This document shows, in pieces, positions 1 to 7,187 of a DNA stretch of 10,519 bases. The notes beneath the pieces were generated by a model that saw only the letters and a program-made list of their open reading frames with translations, was not told the origin of the DNA and did no database searches. Origin of the DNA: Duodenibacillus intestinigallinarum (lineage in GTDB: Bacteria; Pseudomonadota; Gammaproteobacteria; Burkholderiales; Burkholderiaceae_F); contig DXAH01000070.1 of NCBI GenBank assembly GCA_019117105.1, positions 1-10,519 of the forward strand. The letters are read 5' to 3'. The translations under genes were made by a program, and so were the position numbers. Positions within the stretch are counted from its first letter, which is position 1, and each line of letters starts with the position of its first letter.

Positions 1-180
1 CTGTGGATTGCTCGTATCAACGCTGCAACCCGTTCCAACGGTATGACCTACAGCCGCTTCATGAACGGTCTCAAGAAGGCTGGCGTGATGCTCGACCGCA
101 AGGTTCTGGCTGATATGGCTGTGTTTGACAAGGCCGGTTTCGCCAGCCTCGTTGCTCAGGCCAAGGCTGCTCTGGCTTAA
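1..180 (+). CDS. rplT: 50S ribosomal protein L20, C-terminal part (5' truncated by window edge)
   Basis: The first 59 codons in frame 1 encode the end of ribosomal protein L20, a 23S rRNA-binding protein needed early in large-subunit assembly. The start LWIARINAA, the middle GLKKAGVMLDRKVLADMAVFDK and the end QAKAALA match the C-terminal half of E. coli L20 almost residue for residue. In the family the full protein is about 118 aa, so roughly half lies left of the window. Its place just upstream of pheST is the usual infC-rpmI-rplT-pheST order in Proteobacteria. It stops at TAA 178-180, and a strong terminator-like hairpin follows 65 bp later. Confidence 0.97.
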   Translation: MWIARINAATRSNGMTYSRFMNGLKKAGVMLDRKVLADMAVFDKAGFASLVAQAKAALA

Positions 181-426
181 TCCGAGCAGGGAGCATGTGT
201 AGAACCGTTCGCTGACAGTATTGCTGAAGGCGGCGGTTCGATCCAAAAAAAGGGGTTCGGTGCTGAAAAGTGACCGGGCCTCTTTTTTTTTCCGAAAATC
301 CGCCAAAATTGCGTATCGTGTTCCTACGAACATGTGACGGTTGAAACGGGCTTGTGTGCAGTCGAGCAGATTTACGCAGGACCGTATCGAAAAGACAATT
401 GATTGAAATCCACCGGGTGTGTAGAA
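181..426 (+). other. rplT-pheS intergenic leader
   Basis: This 246-bp gap holds an upstream hairpin, GAACCG at 202-207 with CGGTTC at 234-239, and the terminator-like hairpin at 245-291. The segment 292-426 should carry any separate pheS promoter, but I could not find a convincing -35/-10 pair. The only small reading frame near a purine-rich site (195-215, MCRTVR) has no Phe codons, so it does not resemble the PheM attenuation leader of enterobacteria. Confidence 0.5.
245..291 (+). terminator. Rho-independent terminator or attenuator between rplT and pheS
   Basis: A 16-bp stem (245-260 with 274-289, including three G-U pairs) encloses a 13-nt loop and runs into a nine-base T tract. The stem begins with an A run, so the structure is close to bidirectional. 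It lies after rplT and 135 bp before pheS. It may end the ribosomal transcript, act as a partial attenuator, or both. The upstream bases 202-206 could also pair with 254-258 in the terminator's 5' arm, but that alternative is only 5 bp long. Confidence 0.8.
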
Positions 427-1443
427 ATGGATGATTTAGTGCAAATCGTGGAATCGGCACGCACCGATTTTGCGGCCGCTCAACAGAATGCCGCGCTCGA
501 AGACGCCAAAGCAAAGTACATCGGCAAGAACGGAGCCATCACTGCGCTGATGCGTGGTCTGGCCGGCCTCACGCCGGAACAGAAGCGAGAACGCGGTCCG
601 GCTATCAATAAGGCAAAGGCTCAGGTCGAGGCGCTTTTGAACGCCCGTCGCGAAGAACTCGCCGACGCCGCCATGCAGGCCAAGCTCGCTGCCGAAGCGG
701 TTGACGTCACGCTTCCGGGCCGTCGCATTGCACGCGGCGGCATCCATCCCGTGATCCGCACCTGGATGCGCATTGAAGAGATTTTTGCTTCCACCGGCTT
801 TGATGTTGCCGACGGTCCTGAAATCGAAAGCGATTGGTACAGTTTTACCGCGCTCAACAACCCTCCCAACCATCCCGCCCGTTCCATGCAGGACACCTTC
901 TACGTGGATCGTTGTGACGAAAAGGGCATGCAGCTGCCGCTGCGTCCGCATACCTCACCGATGCAGGTGCGCTACGCCCGTACCCATACGCCTCCGATCA
1001 AAGTAATCGCGCCGGGCCGCACGTACCGTGTCGACAGCGACGCTACGCATTCGCCGATGTTCCATCAGGTCGAGGGTCTGTGGGTTGCAGAAAACATTTC
1101 CTTTGCCGATCTCAAGGGTGTCTATACGGACTTTCTGCGTCGCTTCTTTGAAACGGAAGACCTCAAGGTTCGCTTCCGTCCGAGCTACTTCCCGTTCACC
1201 GAACCCAGCGTCGAAGTAGATATGGCTTTTACGAGCGGTCCGCGCAAGGGCAAGTGGCTTGAAATTTCCGGTGCAGGTGAAGTGCACCCGAATGTGATCC
1301 GCAATTACGGTCTGGATCCTGAGAAGTACATCGGTTTTGCCTTCGGCTCTGGTCTTGAACGCCTGACGATGTTGCGCTATGGCATCGACGATCTGCGTTT
1401 GTTCTTTGAAGGCGATCTGCGCTTCTTGCGCCAATTCAAATAA
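427..1443 (+). CDS. pheS: Phenylalanine--tRNA ligase alpha subunit
   Basis: PheS is the catalytic subunit of the cytosolic alpha2-beta2 enzyme that charges tRNA-Phe with phenylalanine using ATP. From ATG 427 the protein is 338 aa (E. coli 327). An N-terminal coiled-coil arm (about 1-95) leads into the class II synthetase core. Visible motifs are HPARSMQDTFYV (149-160), HTSPMQVRY (175-183), the motif 2 segment FRPSYFPFTEPSVEVD (250-265) and motif 3 GFAFGSGLERLTMLRYG (303-319). The alanine of GFAFG, equivalent to E. coli A294 in the Phe pocket, is retained. A TTG start at 403 is possible, but MDDLVQIVESA aligns with the normal family N-terminus, so I prefer 427. The ribosome binding site is weak. 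pheT follows 19 bp later, which implies one transcript. Confidence 0.97.
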   Translation: MDDLVQIVESARTDFAAAQQNAALEDAKAKYIGKNGAITALMRGLAGLTPEQKRERGPAINKAKAQVEALLNARREELADAAMQAKLAAEAVDVTLPGRRIARGGIHPVIRTWMRIEEIFASTGFDVADGPEIESDWYSFTALNNPPNHPARSMQDTFYVDRCDEKGMQLPLRPHTSPMQVRYARTHTPPIKVIAPGRTYRVDSDATHSPMFHQVEGLWVAENISFADLKGVYTDFLRRFFETEDLKVRFRPSYFPFTEPSVEVDMAFTSGPRKGKWLEISGAGEVHPNVIRNYGLDPEKYIGFAFGSGLERLTMLRYGIDDLRLFFEGDLRFLRQFK

Positions 1444-1462
1444 TCGGTGAGGAGTTAGAAAA

Positions 1463-3868
1463 ATGTTGTTTTCCGAAGAATGGCTGCGCAGTGTCGTCAA
1501 TCCCGACTTGACGAGCGACGAACTGGCCGAAGCCATGACTATGGCCGGTCTTGAAGTTGAAGATTGCTCGACGATTGCGCCCGCTTTTGAAGGCGTGGTG
1601 GTTGCCGAAGTTGTCGACTGCGTTGATCATGAAAATTCCGATCACCTGCATGTTTGCAAGGTGAATGTGGGCGCTCCCGAGCTTCTGCAGATTGTTTGCG
1701 GCGCTCCTAACGTTAAAACCGGTGTCAAGGTGCCCTGCGCCACGATCGGCGCCGTGTTGCCCGGCAACTTCAAGATCAAGAAGGCCAAGATGCGCGGCGT
1801 CGAAAGTTTCGGCATGCTGTGCTCGGCTCGTGAACTCGGCATCAACGAAGACCACCAGGGCTTGTGGATTCTGCCTGCAGACGCCCCCGTCGGCATGAAT
1901 ATCCGAGAATACGCCAAGCTTGACGACAAGCGCTTTGAAATCAAGCTCACGCCCAACCGCGGCGATGCTTTGTCGATCGTCGGTGTTGCGCGCGACGTGC
2001 ACGCCATTACCGGTGCCCCGCTCAACATGCCCAAGTTCGATGCCGTGGCGCCGACGTGCGAATGCGTCAAACCCGTGCATATCGAGGCTCCGGATCTGTG
2101 CGGCCGCTTTACCGGCCGAGTGATCAAGGGGCTCAACGCCAAGGCTCCGACGCCGCAGTGGATGAAGGATCGTCTGGAACGTTCCGGTCAGCGCAGCATT
2201 TCCGCTCTGGTCGACATCTCCAATTACGTGATGCTTGAGCTCGGCCGTCCCACGCACTTCTTTGATCTCGACAAGCTCACGGGAGACGTGACAGTTCGCT
2301 GGGCCAAGAAGGGCGAAAAGCTTGAACTGCTCAACGGTCAGACTCCCGAACTCAATGAATATTTCGGCGTCGTGTGCGATGAAGCCGGTCCCCAAGCTGT
2401 CGCCGGCATCATGGGCGGCGAACCGACCTCAATCACCGACGATACGGTCAACGTCTTCATTGAAGCGGCCTTCTGGCAGCAGGTGGCTATCCAGGGTCGC
2501 TGCCGTAAGCTCAACTTCTCGACGGACGCCGCCTATCGCTTCGAACGCGGCGTGGACTGGGCTTCGAACGTGGATCACATGAACTACGTTACCAAGCTCG
2601 TGCTTGAGATCTGCGGCACGCCGGAAACCCGCGTTGGCCCCATTGACGATCAGTGCGTCAATCTGCCGGCCGTTCGCGTTGTGCGCATGCGCCCGGATCG
2701 CTGCCGCAAGATCGTCGGCGTGGATATTTCCGACGAATTTATGGCCGAAGCTTTTACGCGCCTTGGTTTCGAATTCACGCGCGAGGGTTCGGACTTTGTG
2801 GTGAAGAGCCCCGCTTATCGCTTTGACATCGAAATCGAAGAGGATCTCGTAGAAGAAGTCGCTCGTCTGTACGGCTACGAAAAATTGCCCGATTTGCCGC
2901 CGCTTGCCCGCTGCGCCATGCGCTGCCCCGCTGAAGGCACGCGCTCCAATCACGCACTTCGCGTCTCTCTTGCCGGCCTCGGCTACCAGGAGCTCGTAAA
3001 CTTCAGTTTCGTTCAGGAACAGTGGGAAAAGGACTTTGCCGGCAACGAACAGCCGATTCGTCTGCTCAACCCGATCGCGAGCCAGCTTTCTGTGATGCGC
3101 ACGCAGCTTTTGGGCGGCCTCGTCGATGTTTTGCGCTTTAACCTCAACCGCAAGGCTGAAAACGTTCGCGTCTTCGAATTGGGTCGCGTGTTCTTCCCGG
3201 ACGAGTCAATCGGCGACAGCGAAACGTCTGTGAAGGGCGTGCGCCAGCCTATGCATGTGGCCGGCCTCGTTTACGGCGATGCTCACGAAGACTGTTGGGC
3301 CGAAGCCAAGCGTTCGGTGGACTTCTTTGATGTCAAGGGCGATGTTGAAAACCTGATCGCTCCCCTGAAGGCAACTTTTGAAGCTGCTACGCATCCCGCA
3401 ATGCACCCCGGTCGCTGCGCTCGAGTGATCGTCAATGGCAAGGCCGTTGGCTTTGTCGGTGAACTTCATCCGAAGGTGTGCCGTACCTACGAACTGTCCA
3501 AGCCCCCGGTGGTGTTCGAGCTCGAAGTGGCGCCGTTGTGCGAACTCGACGTGCCGAGCGCCCGTGCTGTTAGCAAGTTCCAGCCGGTTCACCGCGACAT
3601 TAGCGTGACGGTGCCCAATGACGTGACCTGCGCACAGCTGCAGGACGCAGTTGCTCGCATCCGTCGCACGAAACCCGAAGCGATGATCATTGAGTCGCTC
3701 GATCTCTTTGACGTCTATCGTCCCGAAGCTTCCACCGAAAAGAGCATGGCATTCCGCCTGACGCTTTCGACTCAGGGAGCCGAGGCCATTGGCGAAAAAG
3801 AAGCCGAAGCGGCTTTTGAGGCAGTAGAACGGGCGTTTGCTGAACTGGGTGCGACGCTTCGCAAATAA
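1463..3868 (+). CDS. pheT: Phenylalanine--tRNA ligase beta subunit
   Basis: PheT partners PheS in the cytosolic heterotetramer; it binds tRNA and edits mischarged Tyr-tRNA-Phe. At 801 aa it is the usual length (E. coli 795). Domains in order are: the EMAP/OB-fold tRNA-binding domain at about 45-150 (VVVAEVVDCVDHENSDHLHVC onward, ending near SARELGI); the B3/B4 editing region at about 200-400; the B5 domain at about 400-480 with the acidic FDIEIEEDLVEEVARLYGYE signature; a catalytic-like core; and the FDX-ACB anticodon-binding domain at about 706-801, starting FQPVHRDISVTV. The start is well fixed by GAGGAG at 1449-1454, 8 nt before ATG. Only 19 bp separate it from pheS. A 6-bp hairpin (3869-3887) without a T tract follows the stop. 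Confidence 0.97.
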   Translation: MLFSEEWLRSVVNPDLTSDELAEAMTMAGLEVEDCSTIAPAFEGVVVAEVVDCVDHENSDHLHVCKVNVGAPELLQIVCGAPNVKTGVKVPCATIGAVLPGNFKIKKAKMRGVESFGMLCSARELGINEDHQGLWILPADAPVGMNIREYAKLDDKRFEIKLTPNRGDALSIVGVARDVHAITGAPLNMPKFDAVAPTCECVKPVHIEAPDLCGRFTGRVIKGLNAKAPTPQWMKDRLERSGQRSISALVDISNYVMLELGRPTHFFDLDKLTGDVTVRWAKKGEKLELLNGQTPELNEYFGVVCDEAGPQAVAGIMGGEPTSITDDTVNVFIEAAFWQQVAIQGRCRKLNFSTDAAYRFERGVDWASNVDHMNYVTKLVLEICGTPETRVGPIDDQCVNLPAVRVVRMRPDRCRKIVGVDISDEFMAEAFTRLGFEFTREGSDFVVKSPAYRFDIEIEEDLVEEVARLYGYEKLPDLPPLARCAMRCPAEGTRSNHALRVSLAGLGYQELVNFSFVQEQWEKDFAGNEQPIRLLNPIASQLSVMRTQLLGGLVDVLRFNLNRKAENVRVFELGRVFFPDESIGDSETSVKGVRQPMHVAGLVYGDAHEDCWAEAKRSVDFFDVKGDVENLIAPLKATFEAATHPAMHPGRCARVIVNGKAVGFVGELHPKVCRTYELSKPPVVFELEVAPLCELDVPSARAVSKFQPVHRDISVTVPNDVTCAQLQDAVARIRRTKPEAMIIESLDLFDVYRPEASTEKSMAFRLTLSTQGAEAIGEKEAEAAFEAVERAFAELGATLRK

Positions 3869-3931
3869 CAGGAAGAAAATTTTCCTGTAGAATGCGACAC
3901 CCTTTTGATTTAATTTGAAAAAACAAGAAAG

Positions 3932-4309
3932 ATGGATAATCAAAGCTCAATCAGCAGCTCGCTTGATGCCATGTTCCCGAACACGGAAGGGACGATGCCG
4001 ACAGTTACGAAGATGCATTTCATTGAAATGCTCAAGGAACATGTTGGTTTGTCCCGCGCCGAAGCCAACGAGGTGGTTGATTCGATTTTCGACGAGATGC
4101 AACAGGCGCTTTCCGAAGGTCGCGAAATCAAGCTCGCGAACTTCGGGACGTTCAGCACCCGCGACAAGCAGGCTCGTCCCGGTCGCAACCCTCGTACGGG
4201 CGCGCCTTACGAGATCAGCGCTCGGCGCGTGGTGACGTTCCTGCCGGCACCGTTCATGCGTGATGCTGTGGCCGGATATTCCGGGCCTGTGCCGCAGGAA
4301 GGAGCCTGA
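3932..4309 (+). CDS. ihfA: Integration host factor subunit alpha
   Basis: IHF alpha pairs with IHF beta to bind and sharply bend DNA, serving nucleoid structure, transcription and site-specific recombination. The HU/IHF fold spans about 23-115. The beta-arm reads RPGRNPRTG (82-90); Pro87 is the residue expected to intercalate into DNA. It is followed by ISARRVVTFLPA, which closely matches E. coli ITARRVVTFRPG. The 125-aa form has about 20 extra residues before PTVTK. Burkholderiales IhfA proteins commonly carry such an extension, so I keep ATG 3932. ATG 3995 (104 aa), behind GGAAGG at 3985-3990, is a credible alternative. The gene follows pheT by 63 bp, the standard proteobacterial order. A -10-like TAGAAT at 3888-3893 has no good -35 partner. 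IHF is also a common cofactor of tyrosine integrases such as the one downstream. Confidence 0.95.
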   Translation: MDNQSSISSSLDAMFPNTEGTMPTVTKMHFIEMLKEHVGLSRAEANEVVDSIFDEMQQALSEGREIKLANFGTFSTRDKQARPGRNPRTGAPYEISARRVVTFLPAPFMRDAVAGYSGPVPQEGA

Positions 4310-4388
4310 TCGGGCCAACAAGAGCGCTCTGATCCGCTAAACTTTACGGGCTAATTTGCCGCGTGCGGTTTCGGATCAAAAATTTCAG

Positions 4389-4426
4389 AAAACCGACGCA
4401 CATTTTTCATGTTCGTCGGTTTTTTT
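4389..4426 (+). terminator. Rho-independent terminator after ihfA
   Basis: AAAACCGACG (4389-4398) pairs with CGTCGG plus T run (4414-4426). An inner ACAT/ATGT pairing (4400-4403 with 4409-4412) extends the stem with one mismatch. Seven T follow directly. It lies 80 bp after ihfA and ends only 25 bp before the next start codon, so it also rules out the TTG at 4356 as a start for that gene. Confidence 0.88.
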
Positions 4427-4451
4427 CTCGTCTAGAAGAAAGAAAGTTCAA

Positions 4452-5369
4452 ATGAGCGACAACAATCAGTCCGGTCGTTTTTATTCGCTGCAGGAAGTCT
4501 CTGCACAGTGTGGCCTTGCTCCCTACATTCTGCGTTATTGGGAGCTACATTTTCCGGAGTTAACCGCAGACGACTCCAAACCGAAGCACATGTACAACGC
4601 TTCGGATATTTCGCTCATTAACCGCATCAAGACGCTGCTGTACGTCGAACACTTGACCATTGAGCAGGCTAAGGGGCGTCTGAAACAGGAGATGGCTTTC
4701 CCGGTTGATTACTCCGGCAAGGCAAAGGAAGCCGAAACAGTAGAAGCGAAGGCTGAACCGCAACAGGCTGCGCCCGTTCAGGAAGTAACACCCGAACCTC
4801 AGGTCGAAGTAGCCTCCGAGGTAGTTGCACCGTCACCTGAAGTCGTCGAGCCCGTGCAGGAATCTGCTCCTGAAACCGTACAGAGCGAAGAGACCGCTCA
4901 CACTGCGGCCGAATCCGGTGCCATGCCGATGGACGAAATTCATCGCGCAGCGGCTGCCGAGCTTGCGAATCTTCGCGGTGAAGTTCAGTCGCTTCAGTCT
5001 CAGCTTGCAGAAGAACGTCAGAAGACGGCAAGCGCTCAAGAGCTGCTGTCGGCCGAAGTCGCTAAGGTTCTGGAGACGGGGCAGGCTCTGCAGGCCAAGA
5101 CGGATGAACTGGCTCAGGTCAACCAAGCGCTCGTTGCCGCTCGCGCTCAGTTGGCCCAGCTCAATGAAGAACTGACGGCGGCTCGTGGTGAATTGGCGTC
5201 GAAGCAGAGCGAACTGGCGACTGCATTGCAGTATTCGGCCACTAACGAAAGCGCACGTGCGGCAGCCTTTGACCGATTGGAAGCCGAAAACGCCTTGTTG
5301 CGTGGCAAGGTTTCCAATTTCGTCAATCAACTCAAGGACTTGTCGGCTGTTTTGACGAAGACGAAGTAA
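4452..5369 (+). CDS. MerR-family transcriptional regulator with long acidic linker and coiled-coil C-terminus
   Basis: The N-terminus is a MerR-type winged helix-turn-helix (about 9-80): FYSLQEVSAQCGLAPYILRYWELHFPEL, then the wing with KHMYNASDISLINRIKTLL. The RYWE motif is typical of the MerR-like gene that follows ihfA in many Proteobacteria. In that family the protein is usually little longer than this domain. Here it is 305 aa. Residues 91-150 form a Glu/Pro/Val/Ala-rich linker, and about 163-300 a long heptad-like coiled coil rich in Ala, Leu, Gln and Glu. No metal-binding Cys pattern is visible, so a metal-sensing role is unlikely. Its target is unknown. ATG 4452 fits the family N-terminus, and no strong Shine-Dalgarno is seen. 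The start sits 25 bp after the ihfA terminator, so expression needs read-through or a promoter overlapping the terminator. Confidence 0.88.
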   Translation: MSDNNQSGRFYSLQEVSAQCGLAPYILRYWELHFPELTADDSKPKHMYNASDISLINRIKTLLYVEHLTIEQAKGRLKQEMAFPVDYSGKAKEAETVEAKAEPQQAAPVQEVTPEPQVEVASEVVAPSPEVVEPVQESAPETVQSEETAHTAAESGAMPMDEIHRAAAAELANLRGEVQSLQSQLAEERQKTASAQELLSAEVAKVLETGQALQAKTDELAQVNQALVAARAQLAQLNEELTAARGELASKQSELATALQYSATNESARAAAFDRLEAENALLRGKVSNFVNQLKDLSAVLTKTK

Positions 5370-5442
5370 GAGACAGATTCGAAAGGAGATCGTCTCTCGA
5401 CTCACACTCAAAGAAAAATTTGCGGCTTATGCGGTGGAAGAC

Positions 5443-5471
5443 TTGAAAATTTTTTTCGAATGCCGCATAAT
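5443..5471 (+). promoter_or_regulatory. Sigma-70-type promoter of tRNA-Pro
   Basis: TTGAAA at 5443-5448 and CATAAT at 5466-5471 are separated by exactly 17 bp. Each matches the sigma-70 consensus at five of six positions. The tRNA begins 12 bp after the -10 box, so the transcript would carry only a few extra 5' bases for RNase P to remove. This is the best promoter in the window. Confidence 0.8.
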
Positions 5472-5481
5472 GCGCAACTCG

Positions 5482-5560
<79 letters not shown>

Positions 5561-5570
5561 AAATTCCAGG

Positions 5571-5599
5571 AAGAGACGTGTTATCACGTCTCTTTTTTT
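5571..5599 (+). terminator. Rho-independent terminator after tRNA-Pro
   Basis: AAGAGACGTG (5571-5580) and CACGTCTCTT (5585-5594) form a perfect 10-bp stem around the tetraloop TTAT, followed by a seven-base T run. It begins 11 bp after the CCA end and should terminate the tRNA transcript. It is not clear from sequence alone whether it belongs to the host or came with the integrated element. Confidence 0.9.
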
Positions 5600-5600
5600 A

Positions 5601-5694
5601 TTGTCTTCTTCTACGCTTTCCCCGCCCATCAAGGCATCCGGCGCGATACATCTTCTTGTAGCGTCTTATTAAGCCTTGTCTTCTTTTGTCTACT
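5601..5694 (+). repeat. Three direct repeats TTGTCTWCT, candidate integrase arm sites
   Basis: Copies lie at 5601-5609 and 5676-5684 (both TTGTCTTCT) and at 5686-5694 (TTGTCTACT). The last two are spaced exactly 10 bp apart, one helical turn, so a protein could bind both on one DNA face. Tyrosine integrases commonly bind short direct repeats beside the core site. The arm-site role is inferred from position and spacing only; the repeats are pyrimidine-rich and could be chance. Confidence 0.4.
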
Positions 5695-5705
5695 GCTCGC
5701 GTTTT

Positions 5706-5780
5706 TTGGTAGAAATATAAGTAGTAATCTACGGTATTAATGAAAATCCGCAAAAAGATCGGTGTTTTTCTTTCTACCAA
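5706..5780. repeat. 10-bp perfect inverted repeat upstream of the integrase
   Basis: TTGGTAGAAA (5706-5715) is repeated in inverse orientation as TTTCTACCAA (5771-5780), with 55 bp between. Both arms are flanked by T/A runs in matching positions. The arms could be paired operators or binding sites for the integrase or excisionase. They are too far apart for a tight terminator hairpin. Confidence 0.45.
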
Positions 5781-5828
5781 TAAAAATGAAAACTACTTTA
5801 TTTTCAACACACTGCGTGAGTTTTTGGC

Positions 5829-7187
5829 ATGAAAATCGTTGCGCCAATCACTGAGAAGAAAATCAAGTCCATTACAAAGCACACGGCATGCGGGATTGTC
5901 CCGGGTTTGTACGTTTGGGTGATGAAGCTCAAGAACGGGGAAACCGCAAAGTATTTTGTGCTGCGAGAGCGTTCTATCAACCGAACCTTCACTCTCGGCA
6001 AGTATCCGGAAATGTCGCTCGCAGAGGCCTTCAAAAAAGCCGCAGATTGGAAGGAGAAGGTCAAGCAAGGAATAGACCCTGCCAAAGAGGAAAAAGAGCG
6101 TAGAGACGCGCTCAGACGCGAGCGTGAGGGGGTTTGTGAAGCGCTCGACATCTTGACGTTTGAAAAATTGATCCGACAGTGGATCGAGTTCAACGAACAG
6201 AGGGGGAGGTGGAGCAAAACTTCGAAGAGCAAAACCGAGACCTGGGACGGCTTTTTCCGAAACCACATTCCGGAATCGTTGCGAGTGTGCCCGGTGGTGC
6301 AGCTTACGCCACAGATGTTCTACGACGCGTTGGCAGAAAAGTGGCGCACGATGATCGACACGCCCGAGCGTATTCTGTCGGACGCTCGGCAGGCCATTGA
6401 CTGGGCGATGCGCTCCGAGATGATCCCGCCGATGATCAATCCTTGCATTGTCAAAGACGGCAAGCTTGGGGACCTGCTTCCTCTGGATCGACCTGCTGGC
6501 GGACACGAGCCGGCATTGCCTCCCAAACGTATGCCGGCGTTCTTTAAGGCGCTGATGGAGTTGGCGCCGGTTAGCCAGACGGCTCGCTGCCTTGCATTTG
6601 CCATTCTGACGGCAGCACGAAACACGACGGCCAGAGAGGCAACATGGGACGAGATACAACAGGATGACGAAGGCAACTGGCTGCATGTGATTCCCAGAGA
6701 GCGCATGAAGGTCAAGAGCGAAAAGATCCCGTTTGACCGCAAGACGCCTCTGAGTCCGCAAGCAGTGGAACTTTTGAAAGCAACCCCGAGGTATCCGTCA
6801 GATGATGTGCAGTTGGTCTTTCCGAACATCTATAGAGGCCTTCCGTCTCCTTTGACGCGCGACGCTGTCCGGGCGCTCATCAAGCGCATGCACGACAAGC
6901 AGCGCAAGATCGATGGCATCGGTTGGATTGATCCGGATCAGAAGGACAGAACCGGAAAACCTCGAATCGTTACTCTCCACGGATGCGCACGTGCTACATT
7001 CAATACGTGGGCGAAGGATGCTCGTGGGTACGGGCACAAGGCATTTCCGAGGGATCTCCGTGAGAGTTGTCTGGATCATCGCAATGAGAGCTACCAGTGT
7101 GCGTATGATCGAGAACAGGCGCTTGGGGATATGCGGGAGGTGTTCGATGCTTGGGGAAGGTATTGTTTTTCTGAGATGGAGGAGTAA
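5829..7187 (+). CDS. Tyrosine recombinase / P4-type integrase
   Basis: This 452-aa site-specific recombinase would integrate and excise the element, most likely at tRNA-Pro. The N-terminus (about 10-100) resembles the arm-binding domain of P4-like integrases: GLYVWVMKLKNGETAKYFVLRE, then TFTLGKYPEMSLAEAFKKA. A core-binding helical region (about 105-200) precedes the catalytic domain. Catalytic residues are all present: Arg264 in ILTAARNTTARE, a Lys in the MKVKSEK hairpin (294 or 296), His384 and Arg388 in LHGCAR, His417 in LDHR and nucleophile Tyr426 in AYDRE. Length is close to the P4-type norm of 400-450 aa. The ribosome binding site is weak (GTGAG, 8 nt before ATG). It reads away from the tRNA, the usual layout. 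Its stop codon overlaps the next gene's start as TAATG. Confidence 0.93.
   Translation: MKIVAPITEKKIKSITKHTACGIVPGLYVWVMKLKNGETAKYFVLRERSINRTFTLGKYPEMSLAEAFKKAADWKEKVKQGIDPAKEEKERRDALRREREGVCEALDILTFEKLIRQWIEFNEQRGRWSKTSKSKTETWDGFFRNHIPESLRVCPVVQLTPQMFYDALAEKWRTMIDTPERILSDARQAIDWAMRSEMIPPMINPCIVKDGKLGDLLPLDRPAGGHEPALPPKRMPAFFKALMELAPVSQTARCLAFAILTAARNTTAREATWDEIQQDDEGNWLHVIPRERMKVKSEKIPFDRKTPLSPQAVELLKATPRYPSDDVQLVFPNIYRGLPSPLTRDAVRALIKRMHDKQRKIDGIGWIDPDQKDRTGKPRIVTLHGCARATFNTWAKDARGYGHKAFPRDLRESCLDHRNESYQCAYDREQALGDMREVFDAWGRYCFSEMEE

Larger units (their letters stand above)
5600..5828 (+). other. tRNA-integrase intergenic region (presumed left attachment arm)
   Basis: No gene is supported in this 229-bp AT-rich stretch. 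It contains three TTGTCTWCT direct repeats (5601-5694) and the inverted repeat TTGGTAGAAA/TTTCTACCAA (5706-5715, 5771-5780). By position it should hold the integrase promoter and integrase arm-type sites. I could not identify a convincing -35/-10 pair. Confidence 0.55.

Noticed and set aside
195..215. Leader peptide MCRTVR upstream of pheS
   Set aside because: It has no Phe codons, and the purine-rich site is too close to the ATG, so it does not fit a Phe attenuation leader.
403..426. TTG start for pheS at 403, adding eight residues
   Set aside because: The family N-terminus aligns with the ATG at 427, and the eight extra residues have no counterpart in E. coli PheS.
955..2395. Long minus-strand open frames opposite pheS and pheT
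   Set aside because: They are antisense shadows of GC-rich coding sequence on the + strand; pheS and pheT fully explain this DNA.
4356..4451. TTG start for the MerR-like gene at 4356, adding 32 residues
   Set aside because: The segment contains the intrinsic terminator at 4389-4426, and the extra residues do not look like a MerR N-terminus.
5369..5397. Terminator after the MerR-like gene
   Set aside because: AGAGAC/GTCTCT can form a stem, but no T tract follows, so it is not a convincing intrinsic terminator.
5786..5854. 22-aa upstream reading frame overlapping the integrase start
   Set aside because: There is no Shine-Dalgarno and no recognisable protein; it is a likely chance frame in AT-rich DNA.
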